Source: Oceanospirillales bacterium (lineage in GTDB: Bacteria; Pseudomonadota; Gammaproteobacteria; Xanthomonadales; SZUA-36). From it: a stretch of DNA of 34,330 nt. A program made the position numbers and the translations under genes. Below, in pieces: positions 13,820-21,975 of the stretch; the first letter of the stretch is position 1, and each line of letters opens with the position of its first letter. The stretch lies in assembly GCA_003233115.1 (NCBI GenBank), contig QIKV01000134.1, forward strand, positions 1 to 34,330, given 5' to 3'. The notes beneath the pieces were generated by a model. The model saw nothing but the letters and a program-made list of their open reading frames with translations, made no database searches and was not told where the DNA came from.

Positions 13820-16330
13820 ATGTCCATGAACTCTGCTCCCAATATGACATTGACCGACAAACTTAAGCTGCGCTGGTACCTGCTGCTGCGGTGGATTCTC
13901 GGCTTATGGGTCAAGCCACGCATCCTGCCCGATGCAGACGGCAAGACCGGCACAAACGGCGCTCAGCCGGTGTGCTATATCATGGATTCCTATGCACTGT
14001 CCTCCGTTTTGATCCTCGACCGCTGCTGTGAGCAGCAGAAGCTGGCCCGCCCATTGTTGCCGGTTGCGGGTATTGGGCAGAGCCCTGACCGTTCCTATGC
14101 CACGCTCACGCGACTCAGGGGCTTGTTTGTCCGTCGCCCGGATCCGCGTACCCATTCGGCTATGCTGGGACTGATGATTGAGAAAAGCTGGGCAGACCCA
14201 CAACTGGATATACAACTGGTGCCTGTGACCGTGATGGTAGGCCAAAGACCCAGCGTGGATAGCGGGTTGACGCGTATCATTTTTTCAGAGAACTGGGAGA
14301 TCGCCGGCAGATTACGGCGGCTTTTCAGCACATTGGTTAACGGGCGCAGAACCTTTGTACAATTCAGCCGCCCCATATCATTGCGGGAACTGGCCAGGGA
14401 AGGGCTCGATTCGCCTGTTGCCCTGAGGAAGGTTTCACGCATACTCAGGGTACACTTCGAACGGGTCCGCACGGCAGCCATTGGCCCAGATCTTTCCCAC
14501 CGCCGCACGGTGGTCAATAAGGTTGTCAATTCACCCGCGGTGCGCGCAGCCATCAAGGAGAAGGCCCACCGGGACAATATTTCGACTGAAAAGGCGCGTA
14601 ACCAGGCGGTCGCATATACCCGTGAGATAGCTGCCAACTACTCCTACTCATCCATTATGGTGGCCGTTGCGTTTGTATCCTGGTTCTGGAACCGGATCTA
14701 CAATGGCATCAAGCTAAACCATTTTGAGAGTTTCCCACACCAGGCACTGGGCCACGAAGTTATCTATGTCCCCTGCCACCGCAGCCACATAGACTATATT
14801 CTGCTGTCCTACCTGGTGCACAAGAACGGTTCGGTACCGCCGCATATTGCCGCCGGCATCAACCTTAACCTGCCAGTCATCGGTTCCTGGTTGCGACGTG
14901 GTGGCGCGTTTTACCTGCGCCGCACGTTCCGCTCCCACAAGTTGTACGCCGCAGTTTTTTATGAATACCTGAGCACCATTCAGTCTCAGGGTGTTTCGAT
15001 TGAATATTTTATCGAGGGCACGCGCAGCCGAACCGGGCGGCTGTTACCTCCCAAAGCCGGCATGCTGGCGATGTCAGTGCGAAGCTACCTGGGCGCACCC
15101 GTCAGACCTATCATGTTCCAACCGGTCTACATTGGTTACGAGCGACTGGTCGAAGGCGACAGTTACACCACGGAATTGTCCGGCAAAGCCAAGCGTTCGG
15201 AGAGGCTATCCGACCTGACCAAGGTGTTTGGCATCGCCCGGCATAACTATGGTGAGGCCCACGTCAGCCTTGGCGAACCCATTTACCTGGACGAGTTGCT
15301 CAACGAGCAGGACCCGCATTGGCGCGCTACCATCGATAGCTCAGCAACCAGGCCCGCATGGATGAACACCCTGGTCGATAACCTTGGCCAACGTATCATG
15401 ACGCATATCAATGCCAGCGCTGATGTCAATCCGGTCAACCTACTGGCACTGGTGCTGCTGGGCACACCCCGGCACGCACTGGGTGGAGAACTTCTGCAGA
15501 GCCAGCTCGCACTGTACAAAAATCTGTTGAGCCAGAAGCCTACGCCGGAACGCATAACACTGACTGACAAAACTGCGGCGGAAATTATCAGCTACGGATT
15601 TGAAATGAAAATTCTGCAACGCCAGGAGCACACACTGGGCGACATCATTTCCATTGCGCCAGACCGCGCAATCGGCCTGACTTATTTTCGCAACAATGTT
15701 GCCCACCTGATGGCATTGCCCTCACTGGTTGCCTGTTGTTTCCTTGAGCACCATAAATTCTCAATTGGCAACCTGCGCAGAACCGCTATTGGTATACAGC
15801 CTTTTCTGCAGGCTGAACTGTTCCTGCCCTGGGGGCAGCGTGAATTCACCAGGGCCCTGGATGAATCCATTGAACAACTGGTTCAACACGGCCTCCTGAT
15901 GCATGATGATGACGGCACTAGCCTGTCCCGTGCCACGGACAACCCGCAAGCGGGTATGCAACTCAAAATCCTGGCCCATAGCCTGCTGCAAACAGTACAA
16001 CGCTACCTGATCACTATTTCCGTGCTGGCCCGTAGCGGCTCTGGAGTTTTAAGCAGGGCTGAACTGGAACGGCTGTGTATTCAGACTGCACAGCGTATAT
16101 CCATGTTGCATGAATTTAGCGCACCGGAATTCTATGACCGCGCCTTATTCAAGGGGTTTATAGCACAGCTACGCAAAATCGGATTCCTGTCAACAAATAA
16201 AGACAATAAGCTGCAATTTGACCAGCGCCTGCAACAAATCAGCAAAGACGCAAAATTCATCCTGGGTGAAGCCATCCGTCATGAAATTGACCAGCAGGCA
16301 CCGGCCGTGGCACACGTTACTGACAAATAG
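13820..16330 (+). CDS. plsB: glycerol-3-phosphate 1-O-acyltransferase PlsB
   Basis: Inner-membrane-associated enzyme that acylates sn-glycerol 3-phosphate, the first committed step of phospholipid synthesis. The ATG at 13820 gives 836 aa (E. coli PlsB is about 807). The four acyltransferase blocks are visible: HRSHID (HX4D, about 320), GGAFYLRRTFR (about 362-372), FIEGTRSRTGR (about 397-407) and PIMFQPVYIGYER (about 430-442). The open frame extends upstream to a GTG at 13727, but that stretch includes the terminator hairpin and its translation is not PlsB-like. An alternative ATG lies six bases later. It converges on the DUF465 gene with a 2-bp gap. Confidence 0.95.
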   Translation: MSMNSAPNMTLTDKLKLRWYLLLRWILGLWVKPRILPDADGKTGTNGAQPVCYIMDSYALSSVLILDRCCEQQKLARPLLPVAGIGQSPDRSYATLTRLRGLFVRRPDPRTHSAMLGLMIEKSWADPQLDIQLVPVTVMVGQRPSVDSGLTRIIFSENWEIAGRLRRLFSTLVNGRRTFVQFSRPISLRELAREGLDSPVALRKVSRILRVHFERVRTAAIGPDLSHRRTVVNKVVNSPAVRAAIKEKAHRDNISTEKARNQAVAYTREIAANYSYSSIMVAVAFVSWFWNRIYNGIKLNHFESFPHQALGHEVIYVPCHRSHIDYILLSYLVHKNGSVPPHIAAGINLNLPVIGSWLRRGGAFYLRRTFRSHKLYAAVFYEYLSTIQSQGVSIEYFIEGTRSRTGRLLPPKAGMLAMSVRSYLGAPVRPIMFQPVYIGYERLVEGDSYTTELSGKAKRSERLSDLTKVFGIARHNYGEAHVSLGEPIYLDELLNEQDPHWRATIDSSATRPAWMNTLVDNLGQRIMTHINASADVNPVNLLALVLLGTPRHALGGELLQSQLALYKNLLSQKPTPERITLTDKTAAEIISYGFEMKILQRQEHTLGDIISIAPDRAIGLTYFRNNVAHLMALPSLVACCFLEHHKFSIGNLRRTAIGIQPFLQAELFLPWGQREFTRALDESIEQLVQHGLLMHDDDGTSLSRATDNPQAGMQLKILAHSLLQTVQRYLITISVLARSGSGVLSRAELERLCIQTAQRISMLHEFSAPEFYDRALFKGFIAQLRKIGFLSTNKDNKLQFDQRLQQISKDAKFILGEAIRHEIDQQAPAVAHVTDK

Positions 16331-16332
16331 CC

Positions 16333-16539
16333 TCAGGCATCCAGATCAGGTATCAGCTTCGATTCCAGTCGCGAAATCCAGTCTTTCAACTTCAGCTTGC
16401 GTTTTTTCATCCGTCGAATGCGCAACTGGTCCTGCCAGGGATCAGAAGACATGCGGTCGATGGCCTGGTCAAGATCGCGGTGCTCCTCGCGCAATTCACC
16501 AAGCAGTTGCCTTGTTGCTGCGGTATCTTCTGATTTCAT
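16333..16539 (-). CDS. DUF465 (YdcH-like) small protein
   Basis: A 68-aa charged, alpha-helical protein of the YdcH/DUF465 family, function unknown. It shows the family pattern of an N-terminal helix with EEHRDLDQAIDRM followed by a very basic turn RIRRMKKRKLKLKDWISRLE, and should form a coiled coil. The ATG at 16539 is preferred; the open frame extends to a GTG at 16575, but the added residues are not family-like. It is convergent with plsB and divergent from the TRAP receptor gene (84 bp between starts). Confidence 0.8.
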   Translation of the reverse strand: MKSEDTAATRQLLGELREEHRDLDQAIDRMSSDPWQDQLRIRRMKKRKLKLKDWISRLESKLIPDLDA

Positions 16540-16623
16540 CAAAACCCAAGAATAATATAGACTGCTTATTTTCACTATAACACCACGGCGTACTTTTTCA
16601 GCCGTTTGAGGAGAATTCTACCC

Positions 16624-17751
16624 ATGGATAGGAGAAAGTTTGTCGCAACTGCGGGGCTGGCCGGGGCGGCCGGACTGTTAAGCGCTTGCGCAAAACAACC
16701 TGATCCGCAGACAGAAGGTGCCGGCCCGTCATCAACGAAGACTTTCACCTGGAAAATGGTCACTTCATGGCCACGAGATTTTCCGGGCCTGGGTACCGGT
16801 GCCAACCGCCTGGCTGAGTCCATTAATAAGCTCAGTAACGGCCGCTTGAAGATCAAGATTTACGGGGCCAACGAGTTGGTGCCCGCGTTTGAGGTGTTTG
16901 ATACGGTTTCCCAGGGTACGGCGGAAATGGGCCACAGCGCGACCTACTACTGGAAGGGCAAAGTCCCCGCCGCACAGTTTTTTGCCGGGGTACCTTTTGG
17001 CATGACCGCACAGGAACTGCATGGATGGATTTATTATGGCGGCGGTATCGAACTGTGGCGGGAAGTCTATGCCCCCCACGGGCTTGTGCCTTTTCTCGCG
17101 GGTAGTTCAGGCCCCCAGATGGGTGGCTGGTTTAACCGCGAAATCAACAGTCTGGACGATCTGAAAGGCCTTAAAATGCGCATCCCCGGACCCGGTGGAG
17201 AAATCCTTAGACGCGCTGGTGGCACCCCAACAAACATCCCCGGAGCTGAACTTTTTACGGCACTTCAAACCGGCACCATTGATGCCGCCGAATGGGTCGG
17301 TCCCTATAACGACCTCGCTTTCGGCCTGTTCCGTGCAGCCAGGTACTACTATTACCCCGGCTGGCAGGAGCCCGGTACCGGCCTGGAACTAATGATTAAC
17401 AAGGAGGCGTGGGATAGCTTGCCCGCCGATCTGCAGGCCGTCATTCAGGTCGCCAGCCAGGCAGCGGTCATGGACACACTGTCAGACTTTACTTTCAACA
17501 ACGGCGCAAGCCTCAAAACGCTGCTCGAGAAACACGGCGCGCAACTACGCCGCTTCCCTGATGATGTGCTCAGCCGACTGAATGAAATCAGCGACGAGGT
17601 GATTCTGGGGATGGCGCAGGAGAGTGAATTAGCAGGCCGGATTTATGCTTCCTTCAAGGCCTGTCAGGAAATCGTCAATCCATGGACAGATATCTCCGAC
17701 CGGGCTTTGCTGAATCTGCGCCCGGACCCCTGGACGGCCACCGAATCATAA
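16624..17751 (+). CDS. dctP: TRAP transporter solute-binding protein (DctP/TakP type)
   Basis: A 375-aa extracytoplasmic receptor for a TRAP transporter. The N-terminus MDRRKF followed by a hydrophobic stretch and LLSAC (C22) looks like a twin-arginine signal ending in a lipobox, so the protein is probably a Tat-exported lipoprotein. Family signatures include WKMVTSWPRDFPGLGTGA, ELVPAFEVFDTVSQGTAEMG, GGWFNREINSLDDLKGLKMR (the helix that contains the conserved ligand-binding arginine), GAELFTALQTGTIDAAEWVGP and a YYYYPGWQEPGT stretch. These match the TakP/alpha-keto-acid branch as I recall it; the ligand is inferred only from resemblance. GAGGAG lies 10 bases before the ATG. The permease gene is convergent 2 bp downstream, not in the usual operon. 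Confidence 0.9.
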   Translation: MDRRKFVATAGLAGAAGLLSACAKQPDPQTEGAGPSSTKTFTWKMVTSWPRDFPGLGTGANRLAESINKLSNGRLKIKIYGANELVPAFEVFDTVSQGTAEMGHSATYYWKGKVPAAQFFAGVPFGMTAQELHGWIYYGGGIELWREVYAPHGLVPFLAGSSGPQMGGWFNREINSLDDLKGLKMRIPGPGGEILRRAGGTPTNIPGAELFTALQTGTIDAAEWVGPYNDLAFGLFRAARYYYYPGWQEPGTGLELMINKEAWDSLPADLQAVIQVASQAAVMDTLSDFTFNNGASLKTLLEKHGAQLRRFPDDVLSRLNEISDEVILGMAQESELAGRIYASFKACQEIVNPWTDISDRALLNLRPDPWTATES

Positions 17752-17753
17752 GA

Positions 17754-19133
17754 TCAGGGGTCGGAATAGATCACCGATGGCAACCAGGTGGCTAAATCCG
17801 GCCACAGTGACAACAAGCCCAGCATCAGAACCTGGATGACGATGAATGGAATCACGCCCCTGTAAATCGCAGACGTAGCAACTTCCGGTGGCGTCACACT
17901 GCGTATATAAAACAGTGAAAAACCAAATGGCGGCGTCAGGAAAGAAGTCTGCAAATTGATCGCTATCATGATGCCCAGCCACACCGGGTTGATGCCCAGG
18001 GCCAGTAAAATCGGGCCAACAATCGGAATGACCACGTAAGTGATCTCGATGAAATCAAGAATAAAGCCGAGCAGAAACAGCACCAGCATCACCACCAGCA
18101 ATGCACCGACCTCACCACCCGGCAGGTTGGTCAGCAGTGACTGCACGTATTCATCTCCGCCGAAACCGCGAAACACCAGGCTGAACAATGATGCACCAAT
18201 CAAGATCATGAATACCATTGCGCTCACCCGGGTGGATTGATAAACCACCGCACGTAAGGTTTCCAGCGAAAGTTGCTTCTGCTTTAGCGCCAGCAGCATT
18301 GCGCCGGTCGCGCCTACCGCCGCTGCCTCGGTCGGCGTTGCAAGCCCAACCAGGATTGAACCCAGTACCGCAAGAATCAACAGTAACGGTGCCGCCAGCA
18401 GGCGCAGCAAGGCCACCAGCGTAACCTTCTCACCGGGCCTTTGAGGCACTGCTGGCATTGCCGAGGGTTTGAAAAAAGCCACTCCGACAAGGTATAGCAT
18501 ATACAGGCCGACCAGCATCAGACCCGGCAGTAGCGCACCGGCAAACAACTCACCGACAGAAATAGTTTCAGGGCTGAAGATACCCATGCGCAACTGGGCT
18601 TGCTGGTAAGCATTGGAAAGCACATCGGCAAGCAGGATCAGCACGATTGACGGCGGAATGATCTGACCGAGTGTGCCGGCAGCACAGATACTGCCAGTTG
18701 CAATTGCCGGGTCGTACTTATTGCGCAGCATGGTCGGTAGAGACAACAGGCCCATGGTCACTACCGTGGCGCCGACAATGCCTGTACTGGCTGCCATCAG
18801 GGCACCCACCAGCATGACCGCCAGGCCGAGCCCGCCCGGAATCCGCCGCATCAGTTGAGCCAGTGCCTGCAACAACTGATCGGCGAGCCTTGACTTCTCC
18901 AGCATCACACCCATGAAAACAAACACCGGTACTGCGATCAGGGTCTCATTACTCATGATACCGAATATGCGGCTTGGCAAGGCGCCGAGGAATGAAGCAT
19001 CAAACGTCCCCGTCATGATACCCAGCAGCGCAAATATGAGTGCTACACCAGCCAGGGTGAATGCGACCGGGAAACCCGCCAGCAACGACAGTCCCGCGGC
19101 AAGGAACAACCCTAAAGACATCAGGCCAGCCAT
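17754..19133 (-). CDS. dctM: TRAP transporter large permease subunit (DctM)
   Basis: A 459-aa polytopic inner-membrane protein, the ion-coupled permease of a TRAP transporter (DctM/IT superfamily). Characteristic stretches are LLAGFPVAFTLAGVALIFALLG, NETLIAVPVFVFMGVMLEKS, STGIVGATVVTMGLLSLP, AGTLGQIIPPSIVLILLAD, GLATPTEAAAVGATGA and LQTSFLTPPFGFSLFYIR (all read in parts). About a dozen membrane segments are visible. It is encoded on the strand opposite to the receptor gene, tail to tail. A separate small subunit (DctQ, four membrane segments, about 160-200 aa) normally accompanies it; I find no such gene beside it, and the N-terminus is not extended enough to contain a fused DctQ. Confidence 0.93.
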   Translation of the reverse strand: MAGLMSLGLFLAAGLSLLAGFPVAFTLAGVALIFALLGIMTGTFDASFLGALPSRIFGIMSNETLIAVPVFVFMGVMLEKSRLADQLLQALAQLMRRIPGGLGLAVMLVGALMAASTGIVGATVVTMGLLSLPTMLRNKYDPAIATGSICAAGTLGQIIPPSIVLILLADVLSNAYQQAQLRMGIFSPETISVGELFAGALLPGLMLVGLYMLYLVGVAFFKPSAMPAVPQRPGEKVTLVALLRLLAAPLLLILAVLGSILVGLATPTEAAAVGATGAMLLALKQKQLSLETLRAVVYQSTRVSAMVFMILIGASLFSLVFRGFGGDEYVQSLLTNLPGGEVGALLVVMLVLFLLGFILDFIEITYVVIPIVGPILLALGINPVWLGIMIAINLQTSFLTPPFGFSLFYIRSVTPPEVATSAIYRGVIPFIVIQVLMLGLLSLWPDLATWLPSVIYSDP

Positions 19134-19207
19134 CTCAGCCCGCTGTCCCTGATGAAATTAAGTAACAACAATAGCTTGCCTTTTGATGCCTGCAAAACAC
19201 TCTTTCC

Positions 19208-19248
19208 TTGCAAACGCCATCCTGCGGGCGTTGCAACAGCTTTTTTTT
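19208..19248 (+). terminator. terminator-like hairpin with T8, function unclear
   Basis: TTGCAAACGCC (19208-19218) pairs with GGCGTTGCAA (19227-19236) with one bulged A and an eight-base loop; four bases later comes a run of eight T (19241-19248). It reads as a terminator on the plus strand, yet no plus-strand gene precedes it: dctM starts to its left and runs the other way. It could end a short RNA or antisense transcript coming out of dctM. Confidence 0.4.
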
Positions 19249-19443
19249 ATGCACAGATGGGCCCACTCAGCAAAGAAACATGGGTTTAATGGACTTGTTG
19301 GTAATTTGTCATTCAGAATATGCTATATTTACTTGATTTTTATTACTTTATTAGCCTCTGTCGTAGAATTTAATTTCTGGATAATCTTAACATGCCCGTC
19401 GCTGCAAGTGCTTCCCGGAATATTATTCACAGAGTTATCCACA
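19247..19443 (+). promoter_or_regulatory. three DnaA-box matches flanking an A/T-rich segment
   Basis: TTATGCACA (19247-19255), TTATTCACA (19423-19431) and TTATCCACA (19435-19443) all match TTATNCACA in the same orientation; the last two are three bases apart. Between the first and second lies the A/T-rich segment (about 76% A+T over 19301-19390). DnaA binding is inferred from the motif only. Confidence 0.55.
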
Positions 19444-19487
19444 GGCTGGCCCACTGGGAAAGATTGCCCAAATGCCAATGCCAGCCA

Positions 19488-19516
19488 TTTTCAGCATCGG
19501 TTCAAAGGTTTACAAT
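19488..19516 (+). promoter_or_regulatory. predicted argS promoter
   Basis: A -35 TTTTCA (19488-19493, 4/6) and -10 TACAAT (19511-19516, 5/6) are spaced 17 bases, predicting a start near 19523 and a leader of about 44 bases before the argS TTG. The paired DnaA boxes end 44 bases upstream of the -35. Confidence 0.5.
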
Positions 19517-19566
19517 AGCCCGCTTCCGGGCAGCCTTTGCCCCGGCCATGCACAGGATCTGTTTTC

Positions 19567-21327
19567 TTGAAAGAACATGTTGAAGAATTATTAATTCAGG
19601 CCCTTCTGCACCTGACACGGAGTGGCGTGCTGCCGGCAGACTGCGATGTCATTCCCCAACTGGAACGCACACGCTCGCCTGAACACGGTGAATTTGCCTC
19701 CAACCTTGCCATGGTGCTGGCCAAGCGGGCCGGCATGCCACCACTGGAACTGGCACAGGCGATCATTGATAATTTGCCACGCTCCCGGCAGGTCGACCGG
19801 GCTGAAATTGCCGGCCCGGGGTTCATCAATTTCTATATGAACCATATCGCACTGGCTGGCGTGGTTAACGATATCCTCTACCATGGTGACCGCTATGGAC
19901 ACCTGCCACAGAATCCGGAACACGAGGTCACCGTTGAGTTCGTATCTGCCAATCCGACCGGGCCACTGCACGTGGGGCACGGCCGGGGTGCTGCCTACGG
20001 AGCCAGCCTCGCCAGCATACTGCAAGCCGCTGGTTGTACCGTGCAGCGTGAATACTATGTCAATGACAATGGCCGGCAAATGGATATACTCGCCGCCAGT
20101 GTCTGGTTACGCTATCTCGAATTGTGCGGCGAACATGTGCGTTTTCCAGAAAATGGTTACCGCGGCGACTACATCTATGCCATCGCCCGGGAAATCCGCG
20201 AGGAAGTAGGCGACCGGTGGCGCTATAAGGGCCAGGATATCATCGACGACCTGCCACCTGCTGCGGCGGATGGTGGCGATCGTGAAATATATATCGATGC
20301 CATAATAAAACGCGCCAGCGAAATGCTCGGCCACACCGGTTACCGGACCTTTTTTGATGCTTCAGTGGATAGTATTCTCAGTGATATTCAGCAAGACCTG
20401 ACGGAGTTCGGGGTCGACTTTGATGAATGGTTTTCCGAACAGAAGCTGGAGGACACCGGTGCCATTGAACATGTTGTCGAATGCCTGCAAAAAAACGGCC
20501 ACCTGTACAAAAAGGATGGTGCGACCTGGTTTCGGGCATCCGCACTGGGTGATGAGAAAGACCGCGTGATCATACGTGAGAATGGCCGCACGACCTATTT
20601 CGCCTCCGACATTGCCTATTTCCTTAACAAAATGCAACGTGGTTTTGAGCGTGCCATTTATATTTTTGGTGCCGACCATCACGGCTACATCGCCCGCTTG
20701 CGGGCTGCAGCCATTGGCCTGGGCGAAGACCCGGACCGGCTGGAAATAATTCTGGTCCAGTTTGCCGTGTTGTTCCGCAATGGCAAGAAGATTGCGATGT
20801 CCACACGTTCGGGGCAATTCATCACACTGCGCGAGTTACGCGAAGAAGTCGGCAATGATGCCGCGCGCTTCTTTTACGTCATGCGTTCCCACGAGCAGCA
20901 CCTGGATTTTGACCTCGACCTGGCCAAATCGCGCAGCAACGAAAACCCTGTGTATTACATCCAGTACGCCCACGCACGGATTTGCAGTGTATTCCGAACC
21001 CTTGAGCAGATGAATGAATCACATAACCAGGCAATTGGTGAAGCTGCACTAAAACTCCTGACTGAACCCAACGAGATCAGGCTGCTGCGCGCTTTGAGCC
21101 GCTACCCGGAAATTATAGAAGCCGCAGCCCGCTTGCGTGCACCTCACCTGGTCGCACACTACCTGCAATCGCTGGCAACCGAATTCCATGCTTACTATAA
21201 CTCGCAGCAGTTCCTGGTAGATGATGAAAACATCAGGAATGTACGCCTGAACCTGATACTGGCGACCCGCATGGTTTTGGCCAATGGCCTGGATCTGCTG
21301 GGAATTTCAGCACCGGAGTCCATGTAG
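19567..21327 (+). CDS. argS: arginyl-tRNA synthetase
   Basis: Class I aminoacyl-tRNA synthetase charging tRNA-Arg (586 aa; E. coli 577). The HIGH motif appears as HVGH within ANPTGPLHVGHGRG (about 128-141), preceded by the conserved VEFVSANPTGP, and the KMSKS-like motif as MSTRSG (about 410-415); the C-terminal anticodon-binding helices end the chain. No ATG is available: the TTG at 19567, nine bases after AGGA, gives an N-terminus (KEHVEELLIQAL) that aligns with other ArgS proteins, while the next in-frame ATG would remove the N-terminal tRNA-binding region. It is followed after 2 bp by an FtsN-like gene, a common gammaproteobacterial order. Confidence 0.95.
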   Translation: MKEHVEELLIQALLHLTRSGVLPADCDVIPQLERTRSPEHGEFASNLAMVLAKRAGMPPLELAQAIIDNLPRSRQVDRAEIAGPGFINFYMNHIALAGVVNDILYHGDRYGHLPQNPEHEVTVEFVSANPTGPLHVGHGRGAAYGASLASILQAAGCTVQREYYVNDNGRQMDILAASVWLRYLELCGEHVRFPENGYRGDYIYAIAREIREEVGDRWRYKGQDIIDDLPPAAADGGDREIYIDAIIKRASEMLGHTGYRTFFDASVDSILSDIQQDLTEFGVDFDEWFSEQKLEDTGAIEHVVECLQKNGHLYKKDGATWFRASALGDEKDRVIIRENGRTTYFASDIAYFLNKMQRGFERAIYIFGADHHGYIARLRAAAIGLGEDPDRLEIILVQFAVLFRNGKKIAMSTRSGQFITLRELREEVGNDAARFFYVMRSHEQHLDFDLDLAKSRSNENPVYYIQYAHARICSVFRTLEQMNESHNQAIGEAALKLLTEPNEIRLLRALSRYPEIIEAAARLRAPHLVAHYLQSLATEFHAYYNSQQFLVDDENIRNVRLNLILATRMVLANGLDLLGISAPESM

Positions 21328-21329
21328 TC

Positions 21330-21929
21330 ATGGCCAGGCGTAAAAAAACCGGAAAGCGGCGCGCGACACGTAACCATGGATCGACTGGCCTACCTGCCTG
21401 GTTCTGGCTACTGGGTGGTATCCTGATTGGGCTGGGGACCGCAGTGGTGTTAATGTTGAAAGGTTATTTGCCGGACATAAAACAACATACACCGACCGTC
21501 AACAGCCAATCAGGCGGGGTATCCGAGGCAGCGCTGCTGGAAGACAATGCGCAGGCTGCCAAGCCTAAAAAACCGCGTTACGATTTTTTTACGGTATTGC
21601 CGGAAATGGAAGTCGTGGTGCCGGAACAGGAACTGAAGCGAAAAGCAAAGCCGCTGGCTGATCAAACTGCCAGAAATACCAATGCCCGTGATCAGGACAG
21701 CTATGTTCTGCAGGCAGGATCTTTTCGCAACGCATCGGATGCCGAACAAATGAAGGCCCGACTGGCACTGTTCGGATCAGTTGCAGCCGTGCAAAAGGTC
21801 ACCGTCAATAGCCAAACCTGGTACCGGGTCCGAATCGGGCCGATCAAAGGTGCGCGCAAGGCGGATGAAATGCGGCGTATGCTGGCCGACAATCAGGTTG
21901 ACACCCTGGTGATGAAAGTCAATCCGTAG
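21330..21929 (+). CDS. FtsN-like SPOR-domain membrane protein
   Basis: A 199-aa bitopic protein: a very basic cytoplasmic N-terminus (RRKKTGKRRATR), one membrane segment (about 22-44), a periplasmic linker with FFTVLPEMEVVVPEQE (about 86-101), and a C-terminal SPOR domain (YVLQAGSF at 125-132, WYRVRIGP later) that would bind denuded septal peptidoglycan. Size, architecture and position directly after argS fit the short FtsN-like proteins found in front of hslVU in related genomes, but hslVU does not follow here. A cell-division role is inferred. The TAG stop lies within a long hairpin shared with the convergent batD gene. Confidence 0.85.
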   Translation: MARRKKTGKRRATRNHGSTGLPAWFWLLGGILIGLGTAVVLMLKGYLPDIKQHTPTVNSQSGGVSEAALLEDNAQAAKPKKPRYDFFTVLPEMEVVVPEQELKRKAKPLADQTARNTNARDQDSYVLQAGSFRNASDAEQMKARLALFGSVAAVQKVTVNSQTWYRVRIGPIKGARKADEMRRMLADNQVDTLVMKVNP

Positions 21930-21975
21930 GATGGAGAAGGCGGGGTAGTTACCAGTCTCACCCTTTCTATCCTAC
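21926..21975. terminator. bidirectional hairpin between SPOR gene and batD
   Basis: GTAGGAT (21926-21932) and ATCCTAC (21969-21975) are perfect reverse complements, and pairing continues inward imperfectly (GGAGAAGG against CCCTTTCT). Both TAG stop codons, one per strand, lie inside the outer arms. There is no T-tract on either side, so it is a weak intrinsic terminator or a 3'-end-protecting hairpin. Confidence 0.45.

Larger units (their letters stand above)
19134..19566. other. divergent intergenic region between dctM and argS
   Basis: About 430 bases without a protein gene. It holds a hairpin plus T-tract (19208-19248), three TTATNCACA DnaA-box matches, a strongly A/T-rich segment and the argS promoter, listed separately. 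Bases 19301-19390 have 22 G/C in 90, about 76% A+T, unlike the rest of the window. Confidence 0.8.

Noticed and set aside
16540-16623. Divergent promoter with TATAAC at 16576-16581
   Set aside because: A fair -10 but no matching -35 at usual spacing, so not listed as a feature.
19134-19566. Chromosomal replication origin
   Set aside because: DnaA boxes and A/T-rich DNA are present, but none of the usual origin genes is nearby and only three boxes are seen; kept as a DnaA-binding element instead.
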